DNA of 12,800 bases from Deltaproteobacteria bacterium RBG_16_54_11 (lineage in GTDB: Bacteria > Desulfobacterota > B13-G15 > RBG-16-54-18): NCBI GenBank assembly GCA_001797905.1, contig MGQS01000011.1, positions 3,893 through 16,692 on the forward strand, in the 5' to 3' direction. Positions 5,675 to 12,428 of the stretch are shown here, piece by piece. The translations under genes and the position numbers were made by a program. The stretch's first letter is position 1. The number at the start of each line of letters is the position of its first letter. A model generated the notes under the pieces. The model made no database searches and was not told the origin of the DNA. It saw only the letters and a list, made by a program, of their open reading frames with translations.

Positions 5675-5838
5675 TCGGAACATGATCTGGGCGGAATTAA
5701 AAGCTGGATAAGAGGCACAGGTAGCCGATCTGCGCTATTGACAAAAAATAATTGAGGAACGCACTGCTCTGACAATAAAAATATTGGGCTTCGGTAAAGT
5801 AGTGTTATCTCTTCCCTGTTGGGAGAGAGGCGTGAAAG
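5675..5838. other. Short intergenic region with a hairpin over the ribosome site
   Basis: No gene recognised. A TTGACA at 5738-5743 has no acceptable -10 box 16-18 bases downstream, so a promoter cannot be assigned. The notable element is the stem at 5808-5828, which covers part of the ribosome binding region of the next gene. Confidence 0.4.
5808..5828 (+). promoter_or_regulatory. Hairpin occluding the ribosome binding site
   Basis: TCTC-T-TCCC (5808-5816) pairs with GGGAGAGA (5821-5828): eight base pairs with one bulged T and a TGTT loop. The right arm forms most of GGGAGAGAGG, the purine-rich site before ATG 5839. The RNA could therefore limit ribosome access. It also resembles the other CTCTCCC/GGGAGAG palindromes of the window, so it may simply be a repeat copy. 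Confidence 0.45.
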
Positions 5839-6324
5839 ATGAAATTATCCGCTGAACAGCTCTTAGAAATCGCGCAATACGCGGTTGTCCGTATGGATGG
5901 CGCTTGGTTCCTGGCCTTAGCCGGGAAGTTTGGAAAAGAAACGGCATGGGAAATGGATATTGAAGCGTGGAAACAATTCTCCTATGTCTTCGGAAAAAAA
6001 ATCAGAAAGGATTTTATCCCTCATCCGGTATGGCCGGACAGTTTTCTGGATGCCTTGGGCATTCTCAGTACCATCATGAAAATGGAGGGTCGCACAGTGT
6101 CTGTTGAATCGGATACCATAACGGTTCGGGTCACGGACTGTGAAACCCAAAGGGCAATTGCCAAGGCCGGCATAGCGGATTGCGGAATTGCGACGGTACA
6201 ATCCTATCAGGGTCTTATAAGGGGTTTGTTTGGGAAAGAGATGGATGCGTTAGTCCATCATACAAAAAATCTAAATCAGGGGGATGATTGTTGTGAAGTA
6301 GTCATCTCCAGGCAGACTCACTAA
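5839..6324 (+). CDS. DUF6125-like small cytosolic protein, function unknown
   Basis: A soluble 161-residue protein with no signal peptide or membrane segment. The N-terminal pattern, GAWFLALAGKFGKETAWEMD followed by a helical WKQFSYVFGKKIRK, and the C-terminal Cys-containing GDDCCEVVISR resemble the DUF6125 group and the distantly similar L-2-amino-thiazoline-4-carboxylate hydrolase-like proteins of anaerobes. I recognise the pattern but cannot confirm the family without a profile search, and no reaction is assigned. Cysteines at DCETQ (about 96), DCGI (about 113) and CC (about 152-153) could bind metal or be redox-active; this is speculation. The ATG at 5839 follows GAGAGG at 8-base spacing. 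A GTG at 5832 is out of frame. The gene is notably AT-rich: 24 G/C in the 60 bases 5941-6000. Confidence 0.75.
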   Translation: MKLSAEQLLEIAQYAVVRMDGAWFLALAGKFGKETAWEMDIEAWKQFSYVFGKKIRKDFIPHPVWPDSFLDALGILSTIMKMEGRTVSVESDTITVRVTDCETQRAIAKAGIADCGIATVQSYQGLIRGLFGKEMDALVHHTKNLNQGDDCCEVVISRQTH

Positions 6325-6426
6325 CCATAGTGGACAGAGGGGTTTTATCAAGGTACCCCGGAAATAGAAAAAAGCGGTGAAACAGCGCGCTTGCCCAGGC
6401 CTTAGAACGTCGATGCTGATATTAAA

Positions 6427-6443
6427 AATAGGGTTTTTACGAA
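6427..6443 (+). repeat. Direct repeat copy 1 flanking the RND operon
   Basis: AATAGGGTTTTTACGAA here matches AATAGGGGTTTTTACGAA at 10907-10924 except for one extra G. Both copies have the same orientation, one before and one after the two-gene RND operon. Probably a short dispersed genomic motif. Confidence 0.6.
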
Positions 6444-6532
6444 ACCGGAACTAGGATGACGCGGGCAGATCGCAGTACATGCCGGGGTATGCTTGACACA
6501 GTGCCTCTGGATGCCTTCAGCAAGAATTCCTC

Positions 6533-6560
6533 TTGCAATTTGTACGAGACAGATTAAGAT
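6533..6560 (+). promoter_or_regulatory. Weak promoter candidate for the RND operon
   Basis: TTGCAA (6533-6538; 5 of 6) and TAAGAT (6555-6560; 4 of 6) with a 16-base spacer. It would give a leader of about 70 bases before ATG 6636. The match is modest and could be chance. Confidence 0.3.
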
Positions 6561-6635
6561 AGTTTGGTCCGATTCTGACGTCTCTCAGGTCTCAGGGAAG
6601 GATCGGCCCATCCACGGTAACGAGGTGCAGAGTAT

Positions 6636-7760
6636 ATGAAGGGCACTGGAAAATTAGGAGTATGGATAGTGATCTCGCTCCTTATGGCAACGTGCGCCTG
6701 TGGGAGCAAAAAGGGGCAAGGTCCTCCCGGAGCGATACCCGTGATGGCGGATACGGTGGCTCAAAAAGCGGTGCCCGTGGCAATTCACGCCATTGGAAAT
6801 TGCCAAGCCTATTCCACGGTGGCGGTGAAGTCCATGGTAGGGGGCGAAATCAGCCAGGTTCATTTTACCGAAGGGCAGGATGTAGGGAAGGGAGACCTTC
6901 TCTTTACCATCGATCCTCGACCCTTTCAAACAGCTCTCAAGCAGGCGGAGGCGACTCTCGAAAGGGATAGGGTTCAGGCGGAAAATGCCAAGATAAATGC
7001 GCAACGGTATGAGGTCCTCATCGCGAAACAGGCCGTCTCCAGACAACAGTATGATCAGTTCCGGACAAACGCAGAGGCACTCGAAGCGACGGTCCGTGTA
7101 GACGAGGCCGCCGTGGAAAACGCCAAGATTCTGCTGGGCTATTGTTTTATCCGTTCCCCCATAGACGGCAGAACCGGAAATCTCCTGGTTACCGGGGGGA
7201 ACATCATCAAGGCAAACGATATTACCTTGATCACCATCAACCAGATCAGGCCGATCTACGTCGCCTTTTCCGTTCCCGAGCAGAACCTGCCCGAGATCAA
7301 GAAGTATAGGACAGCCGGGAAATCCCTCAAGGTTGAAGCATTCCTCCAAAATGATGCAACGGGTGCCGAGCAGGGTGTCCTGACCTTCATCGACAACACC
7401 GTAGATAAAACGACGGGGACCATCTTGCTCAAAGGAACTTTTTCCAATAAAAAGAAACGCCTGTGGCCCGGTCAGTTTGTAAACGTAATCTTGACCTTAA
7501 CCACACAACCCAATGCCCTCATTGTCCCTTCCCAGGCCGTCCAAACCGGGCAGCAGGGCCAGTTCGTCTTCGTGATCAAACCCGATCTCACGGTGGAAGC
7601 CCGGCCTGTGGTTGTGAACCGGACAATCAATAATGACGCGATCATCGATCAGGGGCTCAAAGCCGGAGAGCGGGTGGTGACGGACGGACAGCTCCAGCTC
7701 GTCCCGGGCGCAAAGGTAGAGATAAAGGGGAGCCTCAACAGCTCGGACAAGGGCTCATGA
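6636..7760 (+). CDS. RND efflux periplasmic adaptor lipoprotein (MdtA/AcrA-like)
   Basis: The membrane-fusion component of a tripartite RND exporter; it bridges the inner-membrane pump and an outer-membrane TolC-type channel. Of 374 residues, 1-22 are a signal peptide (charged start, hydrophobic VWIVISLLMA) ending in TCACG; Cys20 or Cys22 would be lipidated, both in imperfect lipoboxes. Then come the biotinyl-lipoyl half-motif (SMVGGEISQVHFTEGQDVGKGD, about 66-87), an alpha-helical hairpin (about 95-165, ending ENAKILLGYC), the second lipoyl half (IRSPIDGRTGNLLVTGGNI), the beta-barrel (IYVAFSVPEQNLPEI) and the membrane-proximal domain (LIVPSQAVQTG...GLKAGERVVTDGQLQLVPG). This is the HlyD/RND-MFP order. 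A GAGGTG precedes ATG 6636. Its TGA stop overlaps the pump ATG (ATGA), implying translational coupling. Substrates cannot be predicted. Confidence 0.95.
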   Translation: MKGTGKLGVWIVISLLMATCACGSKKGQGPPGAIPVMADTVAQKAVPVAIHAIGNCQAYSTVAVKSMVGGEISQVHFTEGQDVGKGDLLFTIDPRPFQTALKQAEATLERDRVQAENAKINAQRYEVLIAKQAVSRQQYDQFRTNAEALEATVRVDEAAVENAKILLGYCFIRSPIDGRTGNLLVTGGNIIKANDITLITINQIRPIYVAFSVPEQNLPEIKKYRTAGKSLKVEAFLQNDATGAEQGVLTFIDNTVDKTTGTILLKGTFSNKKKRLWPGQFVNVILTLTTQPNALIVPSQAVQTGQQGQFVFVIKPDLTVEARPVVVNRTINNDAIIDQGLKAGERVVTDGQLQLVPGAKVEIKGSLNSSDKGS

Positions 7761-10700
7761 ACATCGCGGCATTCTGCATCCGGCGACCGGTCACGACAAC
7801 GCTCGTCATGCTCGCCATCCTCTTTTTTGGCTTTATCGGATACCGCCTGCTTCCGGTGAGCGATCTCCCCAACGTCGATTTCCCGACCATCCTGGTGACG
7901 GTAAACCTGCCGGGTGCAAGCCCCGAGACCATGGCCTCCTCCGTTGCCACCCCCCTGGAAAGACAGTTCTCCACCATTGCGGGTCTCGACTCCATGACGT
8001 CCACCAATGCCTTGGGAATGACCCTGATCACCCTCCAGTTCAACCTGAGCCGGGACATCGATGCCGCTGCCCAGGATGTTCAGGCGATGATCACCAAGGC
8101 TTCGCGGCAGCTCCCTCCGGACTTGCCGACCCCTCCTTCCTATCAGAAGGTCAACCCTGCCGACTCGCCAATCCTCTTTCTCGCCCTGAGTTCGCCGACC
8201 CTTCCCCTCTCGGTGGTGACTGACTATGCGGACACCTTCATCTCCCCCCGCATCTCGATGATCAGCGGGGTTGCCCAGGTGATCATCTATGGAAGTCAGA
8301 AGTTTGCCGTCCGTATCCAGCTTGATCCCCAGGCCCTGGCAACGCGGGGCATCGGCATCGATGAAGCCGCGAATGCCGTCCAAAAGGGGAACGTGAACCT
8401 GCCCACAGGCACCTTATGGGGGCCCTATCAGGCAGTCACCTTGCAGGCCAATGGTCAATTGATGGCGGCAGAAGCTTACCGGCCTTTGATCGTGGCTTAC
8501 AGGAACGGCTCGCCGGTGCGCCTCCAGCAGATCGGCAGGGTCATCAATAGTGTGGAAAATAATAAGACCGCCAATTGGTATAATGAAATCCCCGCCATCG
8601 TCCTGGCCATCCAGCGCCAGCCGGGAACGAACACGGTTCAGGTCGTCGACTCGATCAAAAAACTGCTTCCCAGCTTCCGGGCCCAGATGCCGGCAGCGAT
8701 CAACCTCACCACCCTCTACGACCGCTCCGTATCGATCCGGGATTCCGTGAACGATGTCAAGTTCACCCTGTTTTTGGCACTCTGCCTGGTCGTTCTGGTC
8801 ATCTTCCTCTTTCTCCGGAACGTCTTTTCCACCCTCATCCCGAGCATGGTGCTTCCTTTTTCCATCGTGGGCACCTTCTCGGCCATGTATCTCTTAAACT
8901 TCAGCCTCGATAACCTCTCGCTCATGGCCTTGACCCTTTCAGTCGGGTTTGTGGTCGATGACGCCATCGTTATGCTCGAAAATATCGTCCGCCATATCGA
9001 GAAAGGTGAAGGGATTTTAGAGGCCAGTCTCAATGGGTCAAAAGAGATCGGCTTTACCATCATCTCCATGACCCTTTCTTTGGTTGCCGTCTTCATCCCC
9101 GTCCTCTTTATGGGCGGGATCATCGGGCGATTGCTCCACGAGTTTGCCGTCACGATCGGCATCGCCATCCTGATCTCCGGCGTTGTCTCGCTGACCCTGA
9201 CCCCTATGCTCTGCAGCCGATTCCTCCGTCCCGCACATTCGGAGCGCCATACGCGAATCTATGATCTATCGGAGCGATGGTTCGACGGCATTCTTGGGGG
9301 GTATGACAGAAGTCTCAAGATTATATTAGAGCACCGCTTTGCCACCCTTGTGGTCTCAGGTCTCATTTTCGTAGCGACAATCTTTCTCTTTGTCATTATC
9401 CCGAAAGGGTTTCTCCCGAGCGAGGATATAGGGCAGATCTTCGGTTTTACCGAGGCGGTCCAGGGGATTTCTTTCGACTCCATGAAAGAGCACCAGCTTA
9501 AAGTAGCCGCCATCGTGCGCCAGGACCCAAATGTCGGCTCCTTTATGTCGGGGGTGGGGCCGGTAGGAACCCTGATAGGTTCCAATACAGGCCGCGTCTT
9601 CATACGTTTAAAACCAAGGTCGGAACGGAGCCTGAGTGCGGATGAGGTCATCCAGGAGCTCCGGCCCAAGCTGGCGCAAATCCCCGGGGTCCGGGCCTTT
9701 TTACAGAACCCGCCGCCGATCCGTATCGGAGGGACCCTGTCAAAGAGTCAGTATCAATTTACCCTGCAATCGCCGAACACGAAGGATTTATATGACTATG
9801 CCCCTCTGCTCGAGGCAAAGCTGCGGGAATTGCCGATCCTCCAGGATGTGACGAGCGATTTGCAAATCAAGAACCCTCAGGTCAATATCGAGATCAATCG
9901 CGACAAGGCCTCAGCCCTGGGGGTGACCGCGCAGCAGGTGGAAGATGCCCTGTACACGGCCTATGGCTCCCGCCAGATCTCTACGATCTTTGCGCCCAAT
10001 AATCAGTACAATGTCATCATGGAACTGGAGCCCCGGTACCAGCTTGATCCCAATGCCTTATCGATGCTTTATATCCGCTCCTCCACGAATCAGCTCGTTC
10101 CGCTGAACTCCGTGGCCAACCTCACGAAGGGGGTCGGACCGCTCAGCGTGAACCATCTCGGGCAGATCCCTGCCGTCACCCTCTCTTTTAACCTCAAGCC
10201 GGGCATCTCTCTCGGAGAGGCGGTGGATACCGTTCGCACGGTGACTGCAAAAAACGCGCCGGCAACGATCAGCACCAGCTTTCAGGGCACGGCCCAGGCC
10301 TTTCAATCCTCCATGCGCGGTCTCGGTTTCCTGTTGCTCATGGCCATCCTGGTCATCTATATCGTTCTGGGGATCCTTTACGAGAGCTTCGTCCATCCCC
10401 TGACCATCCTTTCCGGCCTCCCGTCTGCGGCGTTCGGCGCCCTGGTGACCTTGATGATCTTCCACGTCGATCTCAACATCTATGCGATTGTCGGGATCAT
10501 CATGCTGATCGGCATCGTGAAGAAGAACGCGATCATGATGATAGATTTTGCCTTGGCTGCCGAAAGGAAGGAGGGCAAGAGCCCTGCCGATGCCATCTAT
10601 GAAGGCTGCCTCATCCGGTTCCGTCCTATCATGATGACCACGATGTCCGCCCTTATGGCGACCTTGCCGATTGCTATGGGCTTCGGAGCCGGAGCCGAGT

Positions 10701-10852
10701 CACGCCGCCCCCTGGGGCTCGCGGTGGTCGGCGGGCTTCTCTTCTCGCAATTCATCACCCTCTATATCACGCCGGTGATCTACACCTATCTGGATACCTT
10801 GCAGAAAAAGGCAGGCCGCATTCCGATCTTCCGCTTCCGAGCGGCGGATTGA
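7757..10852 (+). CDS. RND multidrug efflux pump, inner-membrane permease (HAE1; MdtB/MdtC-like)
   Basis: A proton-driven trimeric exporter of drugs, bile-salt-like or other amphipathic compounds. At 1031 residues it is full length. TM1 is residues 13-30 and the porter domain starts at VSDLPNVDFPTILVTVNLPGAS, typical of MdtB/MdtC/MuxB. TM2-TM6 span about 335-495, TM7 about 527-548 (HRFATLVVSGLIFVATIFLF) and TM8-TM12 about 855-1015. The proton relay is intact: Asp401-Asp402 in TM4 (VGFVVDDAIVMLEN) and Lys923 in TM10 (GIVKKNAIMMIDFA), the equivalents of AcrB Asp407, Asp408 and Lys940; FRPIMMTTMSALMATLP and GAGAESRRPLG follow in TM11-TM12. The start overlaps the adaptor stop by four bases. Only one pump gene is present, unlike the E. 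coli mdtBC pair, and no outer-membrane factor or TetR/two-component regulator is adjacent, so a TolC encoded elsewhere is assumed. Confidence 0.97.
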   Translation: MNIAAFCIRRPVTTTLVMLAILFFGFIGYRLLPVSDLPNVDFPTILVTVNLPGASPETMASSVATPLERQFSTIAGLDSMTSTNALGMTLITLQFNLSRDIDAAAQDVQAMITKASRQLPPDLPTPPSYQKVNPADSPILFLALSSPTLPLSVVTDYADTFISPRISMISGVAQVIIYGSQKFAVRIQLDPQALATRGIGIDEAANAVQKGNVNLPTGTLWGPYQAVTLQANGQLMAAEAYRPLIVAYRNGSPVRLQQIGRVINSVENNKTANWYNEIPAIVLAIQRQPGTNTVQVVDSIKKLLPSFRAQMPAAINLTTLYDRSVSIRDSVNDVKFTLFLALCLVVLVIFLFLRNVFSTLIPSMVLPFSIVGTFSAMYLLNFSLDNLSLMALTLSVGFVVDDAIVMLENIVRHIEKGEGILEASLNGSKEIGFTIISMTLSLVAVFIPVLFMGGIIGRLLHEFAVTIGIAILISGVVSLTLTPMLCSRFLRPAHSERHTRIYDLSERWFDGILGGYDRSLKIILEHRFATLVVSGLIFVATIFLFVIIPKGFLPSEDIGQIFGFTEAVQGISFDSMKEHQLKVAAIVRQDPNVGSFMSGVGPVGTLIGSNTGRVFIRLKPRSERSLSADEVIQELRPKLAQIPGVRAFLQNPPPIRIGGTLSKSQYQFTLQSPNTKDLYDYAPLLEAKLRELPILQDVTSDLQIKNPQVNIEINRDKASALGVTAQQVEDALYTAYGSRQISTIFAPNNQYNVIMELEPRYQLDPNALSMLYIRSSTNQLVPLNSVANLTKGVGPLSVNHLGQIPAVTLSFNLKPGISLGEAVDTVRTVTAKNAPATISTSFQGTAQAFQSSMRGLGFLLLMAILVIYIVLGILYESFVHPLTILSGLPSAAFGALVTLMIFHVDLNIYAIVGIIMLIGIVKKNAIMMIDFALAAERKEGKSPADAIYEGCLIRFRPIMMTTMSALMATLPIAMGFGAGAESRRPLGLAVVGGLLFSQFITLYITPVIYTYLDTLQKKAGRIPIFRFRAAD

Positions 10853-10906
10853 TCCAGCTTAGGAATCGGACTAGGGTAACGATTTAATCTTAAAGACAAT
10901 ATATTT

Positions 10907-10924
10907 AATAGGGGTTTTTACGAA
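10907..10924 (+). repeat. Direct repeat copy 2 flanking the RND operon
   Basis: AATAGGGGTTTTTACGAA, 18 bases, differing from the copy at 6427-6443 by one inserted G. It ends four bases before the possible ATG of the next gene, where one would expect a ribosome site; its GGGG is the only purine-rich run there, 13 bases from the ATG. Confidence 0.6.
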
Positions 10925-10927
10925 TAA

Positions 10928-11353
10928 ATGGGGGTTGGGCCTATTGTAAAGAGATATGGCGCGTACTTTATCAGGCCCTTTCCCGGCACGCAGGGCTTCT
11001 CCGCCTATCGCTTCCCCGGAATGCTGGTCCATCTCCCCCTCTTCCTTATCTTCCTCTTCATCGGTCTCTATCTGAATCTTGGAACCCCCTGGCTCAGGCC
11101 CATCATTATCTTGTACATCGTCATCGGCCTCTATCTGGGAAGGGACATCGCCATATATGCCCATTACAATCCCTTGATTATTTTGGCAGTCATTTGCTTG
11201 ATCATTCTTTCGCCTTTTCTTATTAATAGTGCTCTAAAACCTTTAAAAACTGCCTTGGGTGCAACCTTCCCCTTTTTTGCCTTGGTGCTGGATTTGGGCA
11301 TTCTTGCTGCTTATACTTACTATGTTCGTTCTTTGGTTACAAAGGAGGCATAA
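10928..11353 (+). CDS. Four-helix membrane protein, function unknown
   Basis: I do not recognise a family. The 141-residue product has four strongly hydrophobic segments at about 33-50, 57-71, 82-99 and 112-132, joined by short polar turns (RDIAIYAHYNP, SALKPLKTAL), and ends with a short charged tail (RSLVTKEA). The N-terminal 30 residues are polar and basic. The start is unsure: ATG 10928 has no good Shine-Dalgarno, and ATG 11021 (residue 32), just before the first helix, is an alternative. The regular helix spacing argues for a real gene; the opposite strand over 10871-11164 gives only the acidic mirror of this hydrophobic code. It ends 24 bases before the nitroreductase, and its last codons contain AAGGAGG, so co-transcription with that gene is likely. 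It is not a known part of the RND pump. Confidence 0.6.
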   Translation: MGVGPIVKRYGAYFIRPFPGTQGFSAYRFPGMLVHLPLFLIFLFIGLYLNLGTPWLRPIIILYIVIGLYLGRDIAIYAHYNPLIILAVICLIILSPFLINSALKPLKTALGATFPFFALVLDLGILAAYTYYVRSLVTKEA

Positions 11354-11377
11354 CTAAGCACAAAGAAAGGGGGGCTT

Positions 11378-12010
11378 ATGGACTTCAAGGATGTGCTTCT
11401 CAAGAGACGGGCGGTAAACTTTTTCGATCCCAAGAAGCCTGTGCCGGATAAGCTTATCAAGGAGATGATCGAGATGGCGGCACAGGCCCCTTCGAGCTTC
11501 AACCTCCAGCCCTGGAGCCTGATCATCCTCAAGACACCGGAAGAAAAAATGCGCCTCAGAAAGCTTGCCTGGAATCAGCCCAAGGTGAGCGAGGCCCCGG
11601 TAGTCTTCATCTGCCTCGCGGATCGGACCGGCTGGGAAAAGGGGCATCCCCTTGTGGAGAAGAACTTCCGTGAGATGGTCAAGGCAGGCGCCATGAAAGA
11701 AGAACAGCATGAGTGGTTCCTCAACGCCTGTCAGGGCCTTTACGGTGCAAGGCCGGAGATGGAACAGGCCTTTGCCTGCAAGAATGCGGGCTTCTTTGCC
11801 ATGGCCCTGATGTTCGCCGCCAAGCACCTGGGCGTGGATACCCATCCGATGGATGGATTCGATCATGACGCCGTGCGCAAGGAATTCCAGATTTCGGAGA
11901 ACTACTGGATCCCGCTCTTGATGGCAGTCGGCTACTTCGATGGGACCAAGACCCTCCTGCCCCCGAAGTGGCGAAAGACGTATGATGAAATCGTGCTGAA
12001 GTCTCTGTAG
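11378..12010 (+). CDS. Nitroreductase family FMN protein
   Basis: A flavin (FMN) NAD(P)H-dependent oxidoreductase fold protein, expected to be a cytoplasmic dimer. The family N-terminus DVLLKRRAVNFFD (5-17) carries the basic pair that contacts FMN phosphate; APSSFNLQPW (37-46) is the canonical flavin-binding block (usually APSxxNxQPW). The segment CKNAGFFAMALMFAAKHLGVDTHPMDGFD and the following VRKEF and LLMAVGY elements are typical of the C-terminal half of the domain. Length (210) is normal. GGGGGG upstream of ATG 11378 serves as ribosome site. The substrate cannot be told from sequence: family members reduce nitroaromatics, quinones, flavins or enones. No partner such as a regulator or ferredoxin is adjacent. 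Confidence 0.93.
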   Translation: MDFKDVLLKRRAVNFFDPKKPVPDKLIKEMIEMAAQAPSSFNLQPWSLIILKTPEEKMRLRKLAWNQPKVSEAPVVFICLADRTGWEKGHPLVEKNFREMVKAGAMKEEQHEWFLNACQGLYGARPEMEQAFACKNAGFFAMALMFAAKHLGVDTHPMDGFDHDAVRKEFQISENYWIPLLMAVGYFDGTKTLLPPKWRKTYDEIVLKSL

Positions 12011-12068
12011 GTTTGACAAGCACCTTCCGGACTGTCTGCGCTGCGCAAGGCGGATAAGGAATTTGTTG

Positions 12069-12428
12069 ATGCCCATCTATGAGTATCGATGTGATGCCTG
12101 CGGGCGCTCTTCTACCTTTTTGGTCTTAAAGCAAGAGGGATTCCGCGCTGTCTGTAAACAATGCGGCGGGAAAAGGCTCACCAAGCTTATCTCCCGGGTG
12201 GCCTTCCTGCGCTCGGAAGAGGATCGGATGGAGCGCCTGGCCGATCCCTCGCGCCTCGGTGATATCGATGAGCAAGATCCCCGTTCCATGGCGCGCTGGA
12301 TGAAGCGGATGGGCAAGGAGCTGGGGGAGGATATGGGGGGAGACCTCGACCAGATGGTGGATGAGACCATGGCAGGAGAGGCAGGGGGGGCAAGCGCAGA
12401 CGCACCGGGAGAAGGAGAGCTGCTATAA
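12069..12428 (+). CDS. FmdB-family zinc-ribbon protein
   Basis: A small 119-residue protein with an N-terminal FmdB zinc ribbon: MPIYEYRCDACG is the family signature. Cys8/Cys11 and Cys29/Cys32 form two CxxC knuckles for one zinc ion. The rest (about 48-119) is charged, helical and low in complexity, rich in Glu, Asp, Met and Gly (MKRMGKELGEDMGGDLDQMV), which is usual for the longer FmdB-like proteins. The family name comes from a putative regulator of formamidase in Methylophilus, but most members have no proven role. The start is ATG 12069 and not the TTG two codons before it: AAGGA sits about nine bases upstream and the family begins MPIYEY. It follows the nitroreductase by 58 bases. Its 3' end overlaps the convergent tilS by six bases. 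Confidence 0.92.
   Translation: MPIYEYRCDACGRSSTFLVLKQEGFRAVCKQCGGKRLTKLISRVAFLRSEEDRMERLADPSRLGDIDEQDPRSMARWMKRMGKELGEDMGGDLDQMVDETMAGEAGGASADAPGEGELL

Larger units (their letters stand above)
6325..6635. other. Intergenic region upstream of the RND operon
   Basis: No gene seen in these 311 bases and no divergent regulator. It holds one copy of a 17-base motif (6427-6443) that recurs after the RND operon. TTGACA at 6493-6498 lacks a -10 partner. TTGCAA (6533-6538) and TAAGAT (6555-6560), 16 bases apart, are a weak promoter candidate for the efflux genes. Confidence 0.5.

Noticed and set aside
5681..5710. Tiny ATG frame (9 codons) after the DUF374 gene
   Set aside because: Too short, no ribosome site, no similarity to a known leader peptide.
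5738..5743. TTGACA as a -35 box upstream of the DUF6125-like gene
   Set aside because: No acceptable -10 hexamer at 16-18 bases. The same applies to TTGACA at 6493-6498 and 12013-12018.
7649..8383. Minus-strand open frame of 244 codons
   Set aside because: Antisense to the adaptor/pump junction; Arg/Gly/Asp-rich mirror sequence with no motif.
10871..11164. Minus-strand frame of 97 codons, very acidic
   Set aside because: It is the complement of the hydrophobic helices of the + strand membrane protein; Asp/Glu/Gln-rich output is the usual mirror of Leu/Ile/Val/Phe codons.
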